NCBI GenBank assembly: GCA_937924855.1
Contig: CALEYQ010000019.1
Span: 1 to 64,000 of the forward strand
Direction of reading: 5' to 3'
Length of the DNA: 64,000 nt
Source: an uncultured Bacteroidota bacterium
GTDB taxonomy: Bacteria; Bacteroidota; Bacteroidia; JADZBD01
A program made the translations under genes and the position numbers. Positions 50,648 to 61,800 of this stretch are shown here, in pieces. Position 1 is the stretch's first letter; the number at the start of each line of letters is the position of its first letter. The notes beneath the pieces are model-generated. The model saw nothing but the letters and a program-made list of their open reading frames with translations. It had not been told where the DNA came from and ran no database searches.

Positions 50648-53600
50648 TTAAATTCGAATTCCGATGACCAGCACATCATCGAGCTGGGCGTTGTCTCCTT
50701 TCCAGGTGTTAAAAGCTGTTTCGAGAAGGTTTAGTTGCCCTGAGGTGTCTTCTTTGGAAATTTCCAACAATAGTTTTTCAAAATTCTGTTCCAGGAATTT
50801 ATCGGAATCCTTTCCCCCGAATTGATCGGGAAAGCCATCGGTAAACAAGTATACCATGTCGCCCTTTTTAAGGGTAGTTTTTTCAAGTCCGAAATGAATT
50901 TCCTTTTTGGTTATCAATCCGGCAGGGTGTTTACCCACTTTATATTTCCTTGATTGTCCTTCTGAAATCACCACCAGGGGCCTGCCCGTAGAACTGAATT
51001 GCAATTCCTTTGTCTTGGGATTGAGAGCGCAAAGCGCCAGATCCATGCCGTCAACCGTGTCGCTCTCAACGGCTCCTTTTTTCAAAACATCTACCAGGCC
51101 GGCATGCAACAGATTTAAAATGCTCTCGGGATGGGTTTCTCCGTTTTCTATAACTATGGAACGGAGGAGATTGTTGCCCACCAGCGACATAAAAGCTCCG
51201 GGAACTCCATGCCCGGTGCAATCTACTGCGGCAAACAGAATGTTCCCGTTTTTTTCGGCAAACCAATAGAAGTCGCCGCTCACGATATCCTTGGGTTTGA
51301 AAAAAACAAAAAAGTCGGGGAGAAATTTCCGGATGGAATTCAAATCCGGTAATAATGAATCCTGAATTCGCTTGGCGTATTTTATGCTGGAGGTAATGCT
51401 CTTGTTTTTCCTTTCAATAACCTGATTCTGGGTTTCTACCACTTCTTTTTCAAGCCGCAACTCACGGGTCTTTTTATCCACTTCCTTCTCCAGCATTACC
51501 TGTATTTTTTTCAGATTTTTTTCCCGGTATTGAATGAAAATTGTGATTGAAAGCGTCAACCCAAGAGCCAGGATTGAATAGAACCACCACCTTTTCCAGA
51601 AGGGCGGGGTAATGGAAAATAAAATCTCGGTAGGTTTGGTCGACCACAGTCCGTCGGCATTGGAACTGATAAGAAGGAATTTATAATCGCCCGGGGGAAT
51701 CCCTGAATAAGTTACGGAAGGCGCCTGCGTAGGCTCCGACCAGGTTTTGTCTAATCCCTCTACCATATACTTGCAGAATACCTTTCCGGGATTAGAAAAG
51801 CTGAGTGGGGCGAGATCAAAGGTTAAATGATTTTGATCATACTTGAAAACCAAACGACTCAGTTCAAAGGACAGGGAATCTGATTCGGGTGAAAATATAT
51901 TCAGAAGAATAGGTTCGTAAAACAACCTGATTCCTGTAACAAGGGGTTTGGGTTCAACAGGGGAGGGAATGTCTTTTTCCGGATCGTAAATAAAAATACC
52001 CTTAATGGTTCCAAAATGAATTTTTCCGTTTTCGTCTTTGAATACCGATCCTGTATTGCACTCAATTCCTTTAAAGCCATCGTTTTTGTCGAAATGGGAA
52101 ATTTGAGCTTTGCCCCCGGAGAAAAAATCATCAAGCCGGATCCGGTTTATGCCCATATTGGTACCTGCCAAAAGCAAATTTGAGCTTGAAAATTCCAGGG
52201 CGTAAACGGTGTTGGAATTCAATCCGTCTTTTTTACGAATGGAGAGGATTTTCCCTCCTTCTTTGGCAACACAGCTGAGGCCGCCGAAATTGGCGGTCCA
52301 TATGTTTCCATCTTTATCTTCCCGGATCATAAGCACCACATTGTCAGACAGCCCCTTTTTTTCGTCAAAAATTTCGAAACTTATATTTCCCCGGGCTTCA
52401 ATTAGCCTGACCAGCCCACCGCCAGAGGTTCCAACCCATAACCGGGATTGAGAATCCTGGAAAAAGGAAAGAATGCGGTTGGAAGGCAATCCCTGATCCA
52501 AAAACCACTTTTGAAAACCGGTCCCGGTCCAAAGGTTCAAACCGTTTGCGGTTCCCACCCATATTCTCCCATTTTTATCCTGGAAAATGGTCCTTACATT
52601 TTTGCTGGATAGTCCCTGAGCTTCAGAATAATTTTTTCGTTTTGAAAAATCTCCTCCGGGAAGGAAAAACACGCCGTTTCCATAGGTTCCAATCCAGATA
52701 TTTCCCTCGCGATCTTCCATAACGCTCCAAACCTTATCATCGGAAAGGCCTTCCTTTTTGCCATATTTAAAATATGTTTTTCCGTTAAAGAAGGTTGCGC
52801 CCTGCTGATTTCCGTACCACCAATTTCCCTTTTTGGTTTTGATCAGACTTAAAATCATTTCTTCGGGCATTCCCTGCAGGGATGATACCGATTCAAAAAT
52901 TCTTTTCCCCAGCATGGCTGCTCCGTTTCCGTCGGTTCCAAACCAGATATTTCCTTCCTTATCGAAGAGGGTGCAATAAGCCCCGTCGATACCTAGCCCT
53001 TCTGCTTTTCCAATTTTCTGTGTTCCTTTTTCGCTTATCGAAAATATTCCCTGGTCGAGGGTATTTATCCAAATTGAATTGTCGGGAGCCAGGTAAAGGG
53101 ATCTTACTACAGCTTTAAATTCTTTTGTTCCGGGTATGCTCCAGGGCTTGCTTCCGGTTTCCAGTATTTCAAACAAGCCCCGATCGGTGCCGGCTAATAA
53201 TTTTCCATCCGGAGTTCTTAGTATGGCCCAGATATTTTCAGGATTTGGAAATTGAATTTCCCGGGTCAGTTCAGTTCCTTTTACCAGGAACATTCCCTTA
53301 CCGGCAGTTCCAACCCAGATTCCTCCAAAGTCGTCGGCAAAAACAGAAAGCACAGATCCGATTTCATTTTGAAAACACCTTTTTATGTTTTCTCCGTCGA
53401 AGGAAAACAAGCCTGTGCCGGTTCCTATCCAGAAAACTCCATCCTTATCACGGCAAATGCTTCTTACCATAATCCCATTGAGGGAATCCAGGGCAGGGGC
53501 AATAGAAATAAAACGGTTTTTTTTGAACCAGGAAACTCCCTTGGCGGTGCCTGCCCAAAGAATGTCATCGTCCCCGGAAATTATTTCGTAAACAAGATCA

Positions 53601-53833
53601 TTTTTCAGTCCTTCAGAAACGGTAAAAGTTTCAAATTTTTTCCCGTCGAACCGGGTTAATCCTCCACCATCGGATCCGAACCAGATAAATCCGTGTTTAT
53701 CCTGAAAAATTTTATGGATTTGTGATTGGGGAATTCCGTCGTCAAGTCCGAAAGTTCGGATGTTTAACCCCTGTCCTGAAAACAGTAAGGGGAAAAGAAA
53801 AAAACAGAAAAAGACTAATCGGAAAATTCTCAA
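50648..53833 (-). CDS. Two-component-propeller sensor fused to a SpoIIE/PP2C phosphatase (SiaA-like)
   Basis: 1061 residues starting at TTG 53833, four bases after the SiaC-like stop. A signal segment (VFFCFFLFPLLFSG) precedes a ~620-residue extracytoplasmic Reg_prop double propeller (IHKIFQDKHGFIWFGSDGGG, VRSICRDKDGVFWIGTGTGL, VRTIFQDKNGRIWVGTANGL, ILSFFQDSQSRLWVGTSGGG) and a Y_Y_Y domain (KYMVEGLDKTWSEPTQAPSV, SGIPPGDYKFLLISSNADGL). One TM (WWFYSILALGLTLSITIFIQ) and a coiled coil lead to the PP2C domain with metal Asp residues in IVSGDFYWFAEKNG, ILFAAVDCTGHGVPGAFMSL, YLFTDGFPDQFGG and AQLDDVLVIGIRI. It would dephosphorylate the adjacent SiaC-like protein in response to an external ligand. 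Confidence 0.92.
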   Translation of the reverse strand: MRIFRLVFFCFFLFPLLFSGQGLNIRTFGLDDGIPQSQIHKIFQDKHGFIWFGSDGGGLTRFDGKKFETFTVSEGLKNDLVYEIISGDDDILWAGTAKGVSWFKKNRFISIAPALDSLNGIMVRSICRDKDGVFWIGTGTGLFSFDGENIKRCFQNEIGSVLSVFADDFGGIWVGTAGKGMFLVKGTELTREIQFPNPENIWAILRTPDGKLLAGTDRGLFEILETGSKPWSIPGTKEFKAVVRSLYLAPDNSIWINTLDQGIFSISEKGTQKIGKAEGLGIDGAYCTLFDKEGNIWFGTDGNGAAMLGKRIFESVSSLQGMPEEMILSLIKTKKGNWWYGNQQGATFFNGKTYFKYGKKEGLSDDKVWSVMEDREGNIWIGTYGNGVFFLPGGDFSKRKNYSEAQGLSSKNVRTIFQDKNGRIWVGTANGLNLWTGTGFQKWFLDQGLPSNRILSFFQDSQSRLWVGTSGGGLVRLIEARGNISFEIFDEKKGLSDNVVLMIREDKDGNIWTANFGGLSCVAKEGGKILSIRKKDGLNSNTVYALEFSSSNLLLAGTNMGINRIRLDDFFSGGKAQISHFDKNDGFKGIECNTGSVFKDENGKIHFGTIKGIFIYDPEKDIPSPVEPKPLVTGIRLFYEPILLNIFSPESDSLSFELSRLVFKYDQNHLTFDLAPLSFSNPGKVFCKYMVEGLDKTWSEPTQAPSVTYSGIPPGDYKFLLISSNADGLWSTKPTEILFSITPPFWKRWWFYSILALGLTLSITIFIQYREKNLKKIQVMLEKEVDKKTRELRLEKEVVETQNQVIERKNKSITSSIKYAKRIQDSLLPDLNSIRKFLPDFFVFFKPKDIVSGDFYWFAEKNGNILFAAVDCTGHGVPGAFMSLVGNNLLRSIVIENGETHPESILNLLHAGLVDVLKKGAVESDTVDGMDLALCALNPKTKELQFSSTGRPLVVISEGQSRKYKVGKHPAGLITKKEIHFGLEKTTLKKGDMVYLFTDGFPDQFGGKDSDKFLEQNFEKLLLEISKEDTSGQLNLLETAFNTWKGDNAQLDDVLVIGIRI

Positions 53834-53837
53834 ATGT

Positions 53838-54212
53838 TTAAAAGGAGTGGTAATTGAATTTCAGTTCGGTAAGGTCTTCAAATTCCTGACCGGCTTCCAG
53901 CATGTCGTCGTCGCCATTTTTATAGTGCCATTCAACATGTACCCTCGTTCCGTTTTCCTGAATGGTTTTTAATTTACTTAAGATGTCGAACAAGGGTTTG
54001 TAAGAGGATGAATTGAAATAATTCAATTTAATGTTGAACCTTACATTTTCAGGGCCTGATGAACAAAAGCTGTCTATCCAGGCAAGCACGGGTCCGAAAA
54101 ATTCACGGGTGTCTTCGGGATAAGACCGCCCCGTAATTTCAAGTTCTCCGGATTTGTGCTGAAATTTTATTCCGGGGGTATCTATGGTCTCTTCGAGAAT
54201 GAGATCTTCCAT
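53838..54212 (-). CDS. SiaC-family (DUF1987) regulatory phosphoprotein
   Basis: 124 residues, full DUF1987 length. Family features: TPGIKFQHKSGELEITGRSY, PEDTREFFGPVLAWIDSF, and NIKLNYFNSSSYKPLFDILS. In Pseudomonas aeruginosa SiaC is phosphorylated at Thr68 by SiaB and dephosphorylated by SiaA. Here residues 68-70 are Ser-Ser-Ser within the same NY-F-N-S segment, so Ser68 or Ser69 is the likely site. It begins directly after the SiaB-like stop, and its own stop is four bases from the phosphatase start. SiaC's usual target, a diguanylate cyclase (SiaD), is not in the window. Confidence 0.9.
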   Translation of the reverse strand: MEDLILEETIDTPGIKFQHKSGELEITGRSYPEDTREFFGPVLAWIDSFCSSGPENVRFNIKLNYFNSSSYKPLFDILSKLKTIQENGTRVHVEWHYKNGDDDMLEAGQEFEDLTELKFNYHSF

Positions 54213-54776
54213 TTAATTTAAATCCAGATTCAGGTTAATATCCAGTCCGAAGAAACTAACGCGATCGTTTAGTTTTTTAAAATTGAAGTTAATGCCATCT
54301 GCCTTGCGGGCAATGGTAAGCAGGCCAAGGCCGGCTCCTGATTTTTCGGAAAGGCGTGTGGTTTTTAACACCTCTTTGTGCTTTTGTTTGATGTTTTCTT
54401 TTTCCAGGCTTTTTATTTCTGCCAGCCGCTCTTCAAGGGCGGCTACCTTTTCATTTTCGACCAGATTTCCGGTTTTTACACCATAGGTTTTCCCATCGAA
54501 ACTAACGATAATTATGCCGGGCTTAGATTCGGAACCGGTATCGTTAACGGCCCCGTATTTCCGGATGTTTTGCATACACTCTACCATAATTCCGAACAGC
54601 CTGGCTTTGATTTGGGTAGATGAGCCTCTGAAATCGGGATCTTTTTGGGAAAGAAGTAAAATGGCGTTTACAAGTTCCTGATTGAAATCTCCCTTGAAGG
54701 TAAGGATCACATTCTCCTTTTCACATTCCTCAAGCCATTTGAATACAAATCCGGTTAAATCGGTTGTTGTTTCCAT
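54213..54776 (-). CDS. SiaB-family protein kinase
   Basis: 187 residues. It has a degenerate GHKL-ATPase pattern: helix FGIMVECMQNIRKYG (N-box-like E..QN..K), a lid segment with IIIVSFDGKTYGVKTGNLVE, and a glycine-rich LSEKSGAGLGLLTIARKADG. This is the layout of SiaB-type kinases, which phosphorylate the SiaC partner. It is the first gene of a siaB-siaC-phosphatase unit and abuts siaC without a gap. The upstream 69-bp gap to porP has a TACATTTA -7-like element on the minus strand, so the unit may have its own promoter. Confidence 0.88.
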   Translation of the reverse strand: METTTDLTGFVFKWLEECEKENVILTFKGDFNQELVNAILLLSQKDPDFRGSSTQIKARLFGIMVECMQNIRKYGAVNDTGSESKPGIIIVSFDGKTYGVKTGNLVENEKVAALEERLAEIKSLEKENIKQKHKEVLKTTRLSEKSGAGLGLLTIARKADGINFNFKKLNDRVSFFGLDINLNLDLN

Positions 54777-54845
54777 AGTTGCATTTTAGGGATTTAAATG
54801 TACTGAAAATCCCTGAATGATGGTAAACGATTGAAGGATGCTTGG

Positions 54846-55841
54846 TCAGAATCGGCTTTGGAAGAAGGGTTTTCCTTTTTCCCCCGTCAGGATCAGGGAT
54901 ATTTCCCAGGCTCCCCGGCCGCCGGTAAAATTATTCAGGTATGAGGTATTTACATCATAACTTATCCGAAAAATATCCTGATTATGCTTTACACCTATGT
55001 GAGCTACAACAGCATCTTTGTGACGGTAATCGGCACCGAGCATTACCTTGTATCCGCTTTCCTTAATCAGCATCCAGGCCAGTAAACCGGCATTTATTTC
55101 CTGAGCTCTTGCGGAATGCATGAATAAAAACCTCGGAACCAGATCCACCTTATCGTTGAGCTCTACTTCGGCTCCTCCGTTCAGGTTGAAGCGCATGGGC
55201 AGTTTCGATTTTTGGCCGGTAAAGGATTCATTGGCTCTGTTCAGGTGCTGAATGGAAAATCCTCCATAAGGCCGCACCATTTTTTCGGCATCCAGAAATT
55301 TATAATAGATACCCATGTTGGCATCGAATTTAAAAATTGCCGTATTTGCAAATACTTCCTGATTGCTCATGGTCTGGTCGAAACCGCCCTGTGAGGAATT
55401 ATACTGTACGTCGAAGGTATAATTTGCCGGATTGAAACTTTTGTGGAACATTCCCAATTGTAATCCTGTGGTCAGGTAGTGTTTGCTTTCGGCATTGTTC
55501 ATGATGTCGTAAGCTCCGCCCACAAGAATGGTCAGAGTGTTAAAATTACCCGAGCCGGCCCTATCATTTATGATTACGCCCCCTATTCCTATGTTTTTTT
55601 CCCATTTGCGCAGCTTCATGTCGTAACCTAATACCGCTTTAGAAAAGGGTTTCCCCCCAAGCGAACGCCACTGGCTTCTGTAATCCAGATACCCTTTAAA
55701 ATCTCCCATCTGATTTTCATACATGCCCGTATGGGCCGGATTTAATAACATGGGTACGGCATCGTATTGCGAAAGATGGAAATCCTGGGCATTTGCAACC
55801 AGGGCTCCGGAAAGGGTTAGTAGGATTAGTGCTTTTTTCAT
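54846..55841 (-). CDS. PorP/SprF-family T9SS membrane protein
   Basis: 331 residues. The signal peptide MKKALILLTLSGALVANAQ and the opening DFHLSQYDAVPMLLNPAHTG are the family signature. Further matches are YLDYRSQWRSLGGKPFSKAV, GYDMKLRKWEKNIGIGGVII, NDRAGSGNFNTLTILVGGAY, and GISYDVNTSYLNNFTGGRG (written FRISYDVNTSYLN in this copy). It is an outer-membrane barrel that assists secretion or anchoring of a neighbouring type B T9SS substrate. It starts 13 bp after the giant substrate gene, the classical SprB-SprF arrangement. Confidence 0.95.
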   Translation of the reverse strand: MKKALILLTLSGALVANAQDFHLSQYDAVPMLLNPAHTGMYENQMGDFKGYLDYRSQWRSLGGKPFSKAVLGYDMKLRKWEKNIGIGGVIINDRAGSGNFNTLTILVGGAYDIMNNAESKHYLTTGLQLGMFHKSFNPANYTFDVQYNSSQGGFDQTMSNQEVFANTAIFKFDANMGIYYKFLDAEKMVRPYGGFSIQHLNRANESFTGQKSKLPMRFNLNGGAEVELNDKVDLVPRFLFMHSARAQEINAGLLAWMLIKESGYKVMLGADYRHKDAVVAHIGVKHNQDIFRISYDVNTSYLNNFTGGRGAWEISLILTGEKGKPFFQSRF

Positions 55842-55854
55842 TTTCGTTTCTGTA

Positions 55855-58800
55855 TTATCGTAGCAGCGTTACATCGCCGGATACTTTGAATTTAACATTG
55901 TCCATAGTGGTTCCTACCAGAGTGTAAACGTAGGTTCCTTCCTGTTGAGGCTTACCTTTATAAGTTCCATCCCAACCTACCGACTGCGAGGTGGAACGGA
56001 AGATTTCGTTACCCCATTCATTGAAGATGCGGAAGTCAAGATCCGAGAACGGACCACCCCTTACATACAATATATCGTTGATGCCGTCGCCATTGGGCGT
56101 AAATCCGGTGGGAACCGCAGGTCCGTTAACAATAGCATCATTACATGGATTAATGGTAATGGTGTCGCGATAAACACTGGTACAACCGCTGTCGGAAGTT
56201 ACTACAAGAGTTATAGGATATGTTCCCGGCCCGGTATAGGTATGGTTGGGGTTTTGCAATACCGAAGTAGTGCTGTCGCCAAAGTTCCACGACCATCCTC
56301 CGATGCTGCCCTGCGAAATAGAAGACCCATCGGTGAACATGGCACTGTCGGGACAGAACACCTGGCTTGTAAACTGAGCCTGTGGAAGCGGGTTCACATA
56401 AATATTTTTTACTACCTGAGCGGAACAACCTGCCGTTGTGGCAACAAACAGCGTTATGGTTTGAGGCCCGGTTGTAGTAAACGTAAATGTAGGATTTTGA
56501 AGGGCCGAAGTTCCGGAACCAAAATTCCAGTTCCAGGTTACAATGTTACCATTGGTCACGGTGCTGACATCGGTAAAGTTCACTGTGTTGTTCAAACAAA
56601 CAGGACCTGTGCTAAAGTCGGCTATGGGAGTTGATTCAATGGTTAGAACCAGACTGTCGCTTACAGGGTTACAGTTTCCATTACCTGTGGATGTTAGGTA
56701 CAGAGTCACACTTCCTGTCGCGATATCCTGGGGTCCGGGGAGGTAGGTCGGATTTAAAACGGTGTTGGAAGGCGCAAATGATCCATCCCCGCTGGTTGTC
56801 CATACACCACCGGAAGCTACGGTAACCGCTCCGTTCAGCATCAGGTTTCCTCCTTCACAGATGGCGGTATTGTTACCCGCACTTACGGTAGGAGCCGGAG
56901 TGAAATTAATCACCAGTGAATCCATGGGGTTCATACAGGCATTGGTGGCAATGAGGTAGAGGGTTACAGAACCTGCCGAAATATCACCCGGTGATGGATT
57001 GTAAACCGCATTGAGTGTAGTATCGGAGGGAGTAAAGGTTCCCGATCCGCTGGTAGTCCATTGGCCGGTTCCTGCACCACCAACCACGCTACCAGATAAC
57101 TGGTAGTTCGCATTATTGGCGCAGAGTGTTGTGTCGGCTCCTGCAGTAACCACCGGAATACTGGTGATGGTTACAATAATGGAATCGTATTCGGGATTAC
57201 AGTTGCCGTTGTTGGTAGAGGTTAAGAAAAGTACAAAGGTTCCTGCTGCACTGTCGGCCTGTGATAAATTGTAAACCGGATTCAAAACATTGGCGTTTGG
57301 CGAGAAGGTTCCGGTTCCTGTGGTGGTCCAGGTTCCTGTGGTGCTGCCTCCGGTAACGCTTCCGTTAAGATTCACCGTCATTACGCCGGTACAGATTATC
57401 TGGTTCGAACCGGCATTTACAACAGGCGATGGTGTAAAGGTGATTATCAGGTTGTCGCTCACGGCACTGCACTGTCCGTTTCCTGTAGAGGTAAGGGTAA
57501 GTGTAACGGTGCCGTTGGTAATATCCTGTTGTGAAGGAATATAACTGGTGTTCAGATTTGTGTTGGAAGGAGAGAAAGTTCCTGTTCCACTGCTGGTCCA
57601 GATTCCTCCTGAGGCAACGGAAACGGTTCCAGATAAATTTATTACCGGATTGTTGGAACAAATTTGCTGATCGGGTCCGGCATTAACCACCGGCCCGGGA
57701 GTAACAATGATGAACAAAGTGTCGCTGGAAGCCAGACAGCCGCCATTATTAATCGAGGTAAGAATGATCATTACGCCTCCGGATAACAAAGTGTCGGAAT
57801 TGGAAGGGGTATAAAATCCGTTCAATGCATTATTGCTGGGGGTAAAAGTTCCACCGCCATTGGGCGTAGACCAAACACCCTGTCCGCTTCCCGCAGAAAT
57901 GAATCCACTGAGCTGAATAGGATTGTTGGCACAACCGGTTAAATTATTTCCTGCGTAGGCGGTGGGGGGTTGTGTGTAGGTGATAACCAGGGTGTCGGTA
58001 ACGGGCAAACAGTTTCCGTTATTGGTTGAGGTCAATACCAAAATAACCGATCCTGCAGTCGTGTCTGCATTCGAAGGAATATAGGTTGCATTAAGTGTGG
58101 TGGCGTTCGGATTGAAAGTTCCTGTGCCATTGGTTGACCATATTCCCGTGCTTGCTCCGCCACCCACAATTCCGTTCAGTGTTGCATTGGGATTGTTAGC
58201 GCAAACAAAAATATCAGGGCCTGCATTTACATAGGGGGCCGGAGTAATGGTAATGGTGATGCTTGCAGCAATGGGTGCGCAACCGTTGGTGGCCGTATAG
58301 GTAAGAGTTACAGAGCCTGAAGCAGTATCGGCAGGACTTGGATTGTAAGTTGCATTGGCCGTAGTAGCGTTGGGCGTAAATGTTCCCGAACCGCTGGTGG
58401 TCCATATTCCTGAACCCGTACTTGAAGTTCCGTTAAGTACTACGGCCGCATTATTTCCGCACACGGTTTGGTTCGAACCCGCAGTTACCACAGGCGTATT
58501 TGTATAAGTTATCGTCATGGTTGCTGAAACCGGATTACACCCGCCGTTGTTGGTGCTGGTGAAAGTAAGTGTAACCGTTCCTGCAGTAGTATCTGCCGTG
58601 CTGGGAATATAAGTGGCATTGGGGGTATTTGCATTAGGAGAGAATGTACCCGTTCCCGAGGTGGTCCAGGTTCCTGATCCTGTGTTCGAAAATCCTGACA
58701 AGGTGTAATTGGGCGAGGAAAGACACACATTGGCATTGTTACCGGCCGATACCAGCGGGGCATTGGTATAGGTAATAATCATAGTGTCGGTTACGGCCAG

Positions 58801-61800
58801 ACAATTTCCGTTTCCTGTGGTAGTTAAAACTATGGTTACCGAACCGGCTGTGGTATCACCGGGACTAGGAATGTAAATTGGGTTGGTAACAGTATTATTA
58901 GGGTTGAAAGTTCCTGTACCTGAAGTAGACCAGGAAATACCCGAAGAAACAGTAAAGTTTCCGTTGAGCTGTACGTTTCCGTTATTGGAACAAACGGAGA
59001 CATCCGGACCCGCATTCGCCGTTGGAGCAGGAGTAATGGTAATGGTTAACTGATCGGTTACTGCAATACATCCTCCATTATTGGTTGAGGTTAAGGTAAG
59101 TGTTACGGTTCCTGCTGAAACATCACCCGGACTTGGATTGTAAGTTGCGTTTAAAGTATTGGCATTGGGCGAAAATGTTCCGCTTCCGCTGGTAGTCCAT
59201 GTGCCCGATCCGGTAGAAGATGTTCCACTGAGCAACACCGCTGCATTATTACCACACACGGTTTGGTTGGAACCCGCCGTCACTGTTGGCGGTTGTGTAT
59301 AGGTAATGGTAATGGTACGGCTTACGGGTAAACAGTTGCCATTATTGCCGGAAGTAAGTGTTAAGGTTACTGATCCTGCGGCAAGATCGGCGGCACTGGG
59401 AACATAAGTGGCGTTTAATGTATTTGCATTCGGATTGAAAGTTCCCGTTCCGCTGGTAGTCCAGGTGGCAGATCCGGTGGATGAACTTCCATTGAGAACC
59501 GCGTTTGGATTGTTGATGCAACGGGAAATATTATTTCCGGCACTCACTACGGGAGAGGCGGTAAAGGTAATGGTCATCTGACTTGATACGGCCAAACAGT
59601 TTCCATTTCCTGTGGTAGTTAGGGTTAAGGTTACCGAACCCGCAGCCGTGTCGGAGGGACTGGGTGTATAGGTGGCATTGGGTGTTGTATTGTTCGGACT
59701 GAAAGTTCCGCTGCCGCTGGTGGTCCAAACTATTCCTGAGGAAACGGTGAAGCTTCCATTCAGGGTAACGGTGGCATTGTTGGAACAAACAGTTTGGTTT
59801 GGTCCAGCATTAGCCGTTGGAGCGGGCGTAATGGTAACGGTGATCTGGGCATTTTGTGCGGCACAGGCTCCGTTGTTGGTGGATGTTAATGTAAGCACTA
59901 CCGAGCCGGCAGAAATATCTCCCGCACTGGGCGTATAGGTTGCATTCAGGGTATTTGCATTGGGAGAGAATGTTCCTGTTCCCGATGTGGTCCAGGTTCC
60001 CGACCCTGTGGATGAACTTCCATTAAGGGTAACAACATTGTTATTGGCACACACGGTTTGGTTGGAACCGGCACTGACCACAGCCGTAGTATTTACAACT
60101 ACTGTAACTGTTCCGGCCGGGCCGGGACATCCATTTACCGTTGCCACCACCGAATAAGTTCCTGCATCAAGTGTTGTAACACCAGGGATGCTGGGGTTCT
60201 GTAAGGAGGAAGAAAAAGAATTTGGACCCGTCCATGAATAAGTGGCACCTGCAATATTACTTGCGGATAAATTCAACGTGCTACCGGCACAAATGGGCGT
60301 ATTTGCCGATGCAGTAGGTGCTGCCGGAGCAGGATTTACGGTTACGGAAGTTGTTGCAGTAGGACCAACACATCCACCCACGGTAACAAACACGGTGTAA
60401 ATGCCCGAGGCCGCAGTGGTGGCATTTGTAATAGAAGGATTCTGGTTCGAACTGCTGAAGGAATTAGGTCCCGACCAGGTATAGGTAGCTCCTGTAATTG
60501 TTGTCGCGGTTAAATTCAGCGTTTGACCTGCACAAATCGGACTGTTGCTTCCTGCGGTGGGAGCCGGAGGTGGTGTTCCGATTACAACGGTAACTGTTCC
60601 GGCCGGACCGGTACATCCGTTCACGGTTGCCGTAACAGAATATACTCCCGCTGCTGCAGTTGTCACCGAAGGAATACTTGGATTCTGCGAGGAAGAAGAA
60701 AATGAGTTCGGACCCGTCCATGAATAAGTGGCTCCTGCAATGGTGGTTGCCGTAAGGTTCAAGGTTTGTCCGGCACAAACCGGACTGTTACTTCCGGCAG
60801 TAGGTGCAGCGGGCGTTTGATTTACGGTTACACTGGTAGTGGCCGTCGGGCTCACACAACCATTCACGGTAACCGTTACGGTATAAATACCACCGTTGGC
60901 CATTACAGCCGAAGCAATGGTAGGATTTTGCTGCGTAGATGAAAATGAATTGGGTCCGGTCCATGAATAAGTGGCTCCCACAATGGTTGTTGCAGTGAGG
61001 TTGATGGGGTTTCCTGTACAAACCGGACTATTGCTTCCTGCTGTGGGAGGCGAAGGAATAGGATTAACAGTTACGCTGGTTGTTCCTGCCGGGCTGGTAC
61101 ATCCGGCTACGGTTACCGTTACGGAATAAATTCCGCTGGCTGCCGTAGTGGCCGAAGTAATAACAGGATTCTGACTGGAACTGGAAAAAGAGTTGGGTCC
61201 GGTCCATGAATAAGTAGCTCCGGTAACTGTGGGTGTAGAAAGATTCAGATTTTGTCCGGCACAAATCGGACTGTTACTGGAAGCGGTGGGTGTTGCAGGA
61301 ATTGGATTCACGGTAACACTAACTGTTCCGGCAGGACCTGTACATCCGGCCACGGTGGCTGTCACGGAATAAATTCCACTGGCAGCAGTAGTGGCGGAAG
61401 GAATGCTTGGATTTTGTGATGAAGAAGAAAAGGAGTTCGGTCCGGTCCATGAATAGGTGGCACCGGCAATGGTAGTGGCCGTGAGATTTAATGTTTGTCC
61501 GGCACAAATAGGGCTGTTGCTTCCGGCCGTAGGGGCAGCAGGTGTCGGATTAACGGTTACAGACGTAGTGGCAGTTGGTCCTGCACAACCATTAACTGTG
61601 GCAAAGACTGTATAAATTCCGGAGGCTGCTGTGGTGGCTCCGGTAATCGTCGGGTTTTGCTGGGAACTTGAAAATGAATTAGGACCCGACCAGGTATAGG
61701 TAGCACCTGTAATGGTAGTTGCAGTAAGGTTAAGATTTTGTCCGGAACAAATCGGACTGTTGCTTCCGGCCGTTGGTGCAGCAGGAATTGGATTCACGGT

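Noticed and set aside
53838..54776. SiaB/SiaC genes considered as an anti-sigma/anti-anti-sigma (RsbW/RsbV) pair
   Set aside because: The small protein has the DUF1987/SiaC pattern, not a STAS anti-sigma antagonist pattern, and no sigma-B-type gene is adjacent.
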